DNA from: an uncultured Sutterella sp.
Lineage (GTDB): Bacteria; Pseudomonadota; Gammaproteobacteria; Burkholderiales; Burkholderiaceae_F
Assembly (NCBI GenBank): GCA_900764215.1
Contig: CAAFNI010000205.1
Coordinates: forward strand, 1 to 5,779
Direction of reading: 5' to 3'
Length of the DNA stretch: 5,779 nucleotides
In this document: piece by piece, positions 5,712-5,779 of the stretch
Position numbering within the stretch: position 1 is the stretch's first letter
How the letters are laid out: each line of letters begins with the position of its first letter
Program-made: the position numbers and the translations under genes
Notes under the pieces: model-generated
The model's database searches: none
What the model saw: only the letters and a program-made list of their open reading frames with translations
Told to the model about the DNA's origin: nothing

Positions 5712-5747
5712 TCATAAGAAAGACAACTAGTTAGCTTGATTTAATAC

Positions 5748-5775
5748 TTATAGTGTGGTAGACTTTCTACTATAA
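5748..5775. repeat. Inverted repeat (bulged hairpin) in the AT-rich tail
   Basis: TTATA (5748-5752) pairs with TATAA (5771-5775), and GTAGA (5758-5762) pairs with TCTAC (5766-5770), around a CTT loop with a five-base GTGTG bulge on the left arm. Ten base pairs in total. It could be an operator, an RNA leader structure of a gene to the right, or an element end. An eight-base direct repeat CTATAAAT occurs at 5705-5712 and 5770-5777. Nothing here identifies a specific regulator. Confidence 0.35.
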
Positions 5776-5779
5776 ATAA

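Overview
The window looks like chromosomal DNA from a high-GC Gram-negative bacterium, most likely a betaproteobacterium of the order Burkholderiales. The Trm112-like protein, kdsB, adk gene order is typical of that group, and GC-rich third codon positions run through every gene. A gut-type Sutterellaceae source is possible but is only a guess. All genes are on the minus strand, so transcription reads from the right end to the left. No tRNA, rRNA, CRISPR array or insertion sequence is visible.

The first 36 bases are not genomic. They match the Illumina Nextera Read-2 transposase adapter, including the 19-bp Tn5 mosaic end, so the contig starts in untrimmed library sequence. Genomic sequence starts at 37.

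From right to left: (1) 5587-5779 is an AT-rich control region. It holds a good minus-strand promoter candidate, possible divergent plus-strand promoters and a small hairpin at the very end. (2) A Trm112-family zinc protein gene (5368-5586) is coupled by a 7-nt gap to kdsB (4590-5360), the CMP-Kdo synthetase of lipopolysaccharide synthesis. (3) A 157-nt gap carries a possible terminator and then a promoter for adk (3779-4432, adenylate kinase). (4) A strong intrinsic terminator (3718-3753) closes adk. (5) A second two-gene unit follows. It has an FAD-linked D-2-hydroxyacid (D-2-hydroxyglutarate-like) dehydrogenase (2173-3609) and, 9 nt after its stop, a 575-residue protein (436-2163) joining a class I SAM-methyltransferase domain to a C-terminal HNH nuclease domain. 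(6) A separately started lipoprotein gene (start at 287) is cut off by the contig edge.

The Trm112-kdsB-adk block is ordinary housekeeping: envelope precursor synthesis and nucleotide balance. The part worth attention is the methyltransferase-HNH protein. Its methyltransferase part lacks the usual DNA-methyltransferase catalytic motif, while the nuclease part keeps all expected HNH residues. Its substrate and role, whether defence, RNA modification or repair, cannot be read from the sequence. It is co-transcribed with a metabolic dehydrogenase, with no recognisable defence genes beside it.
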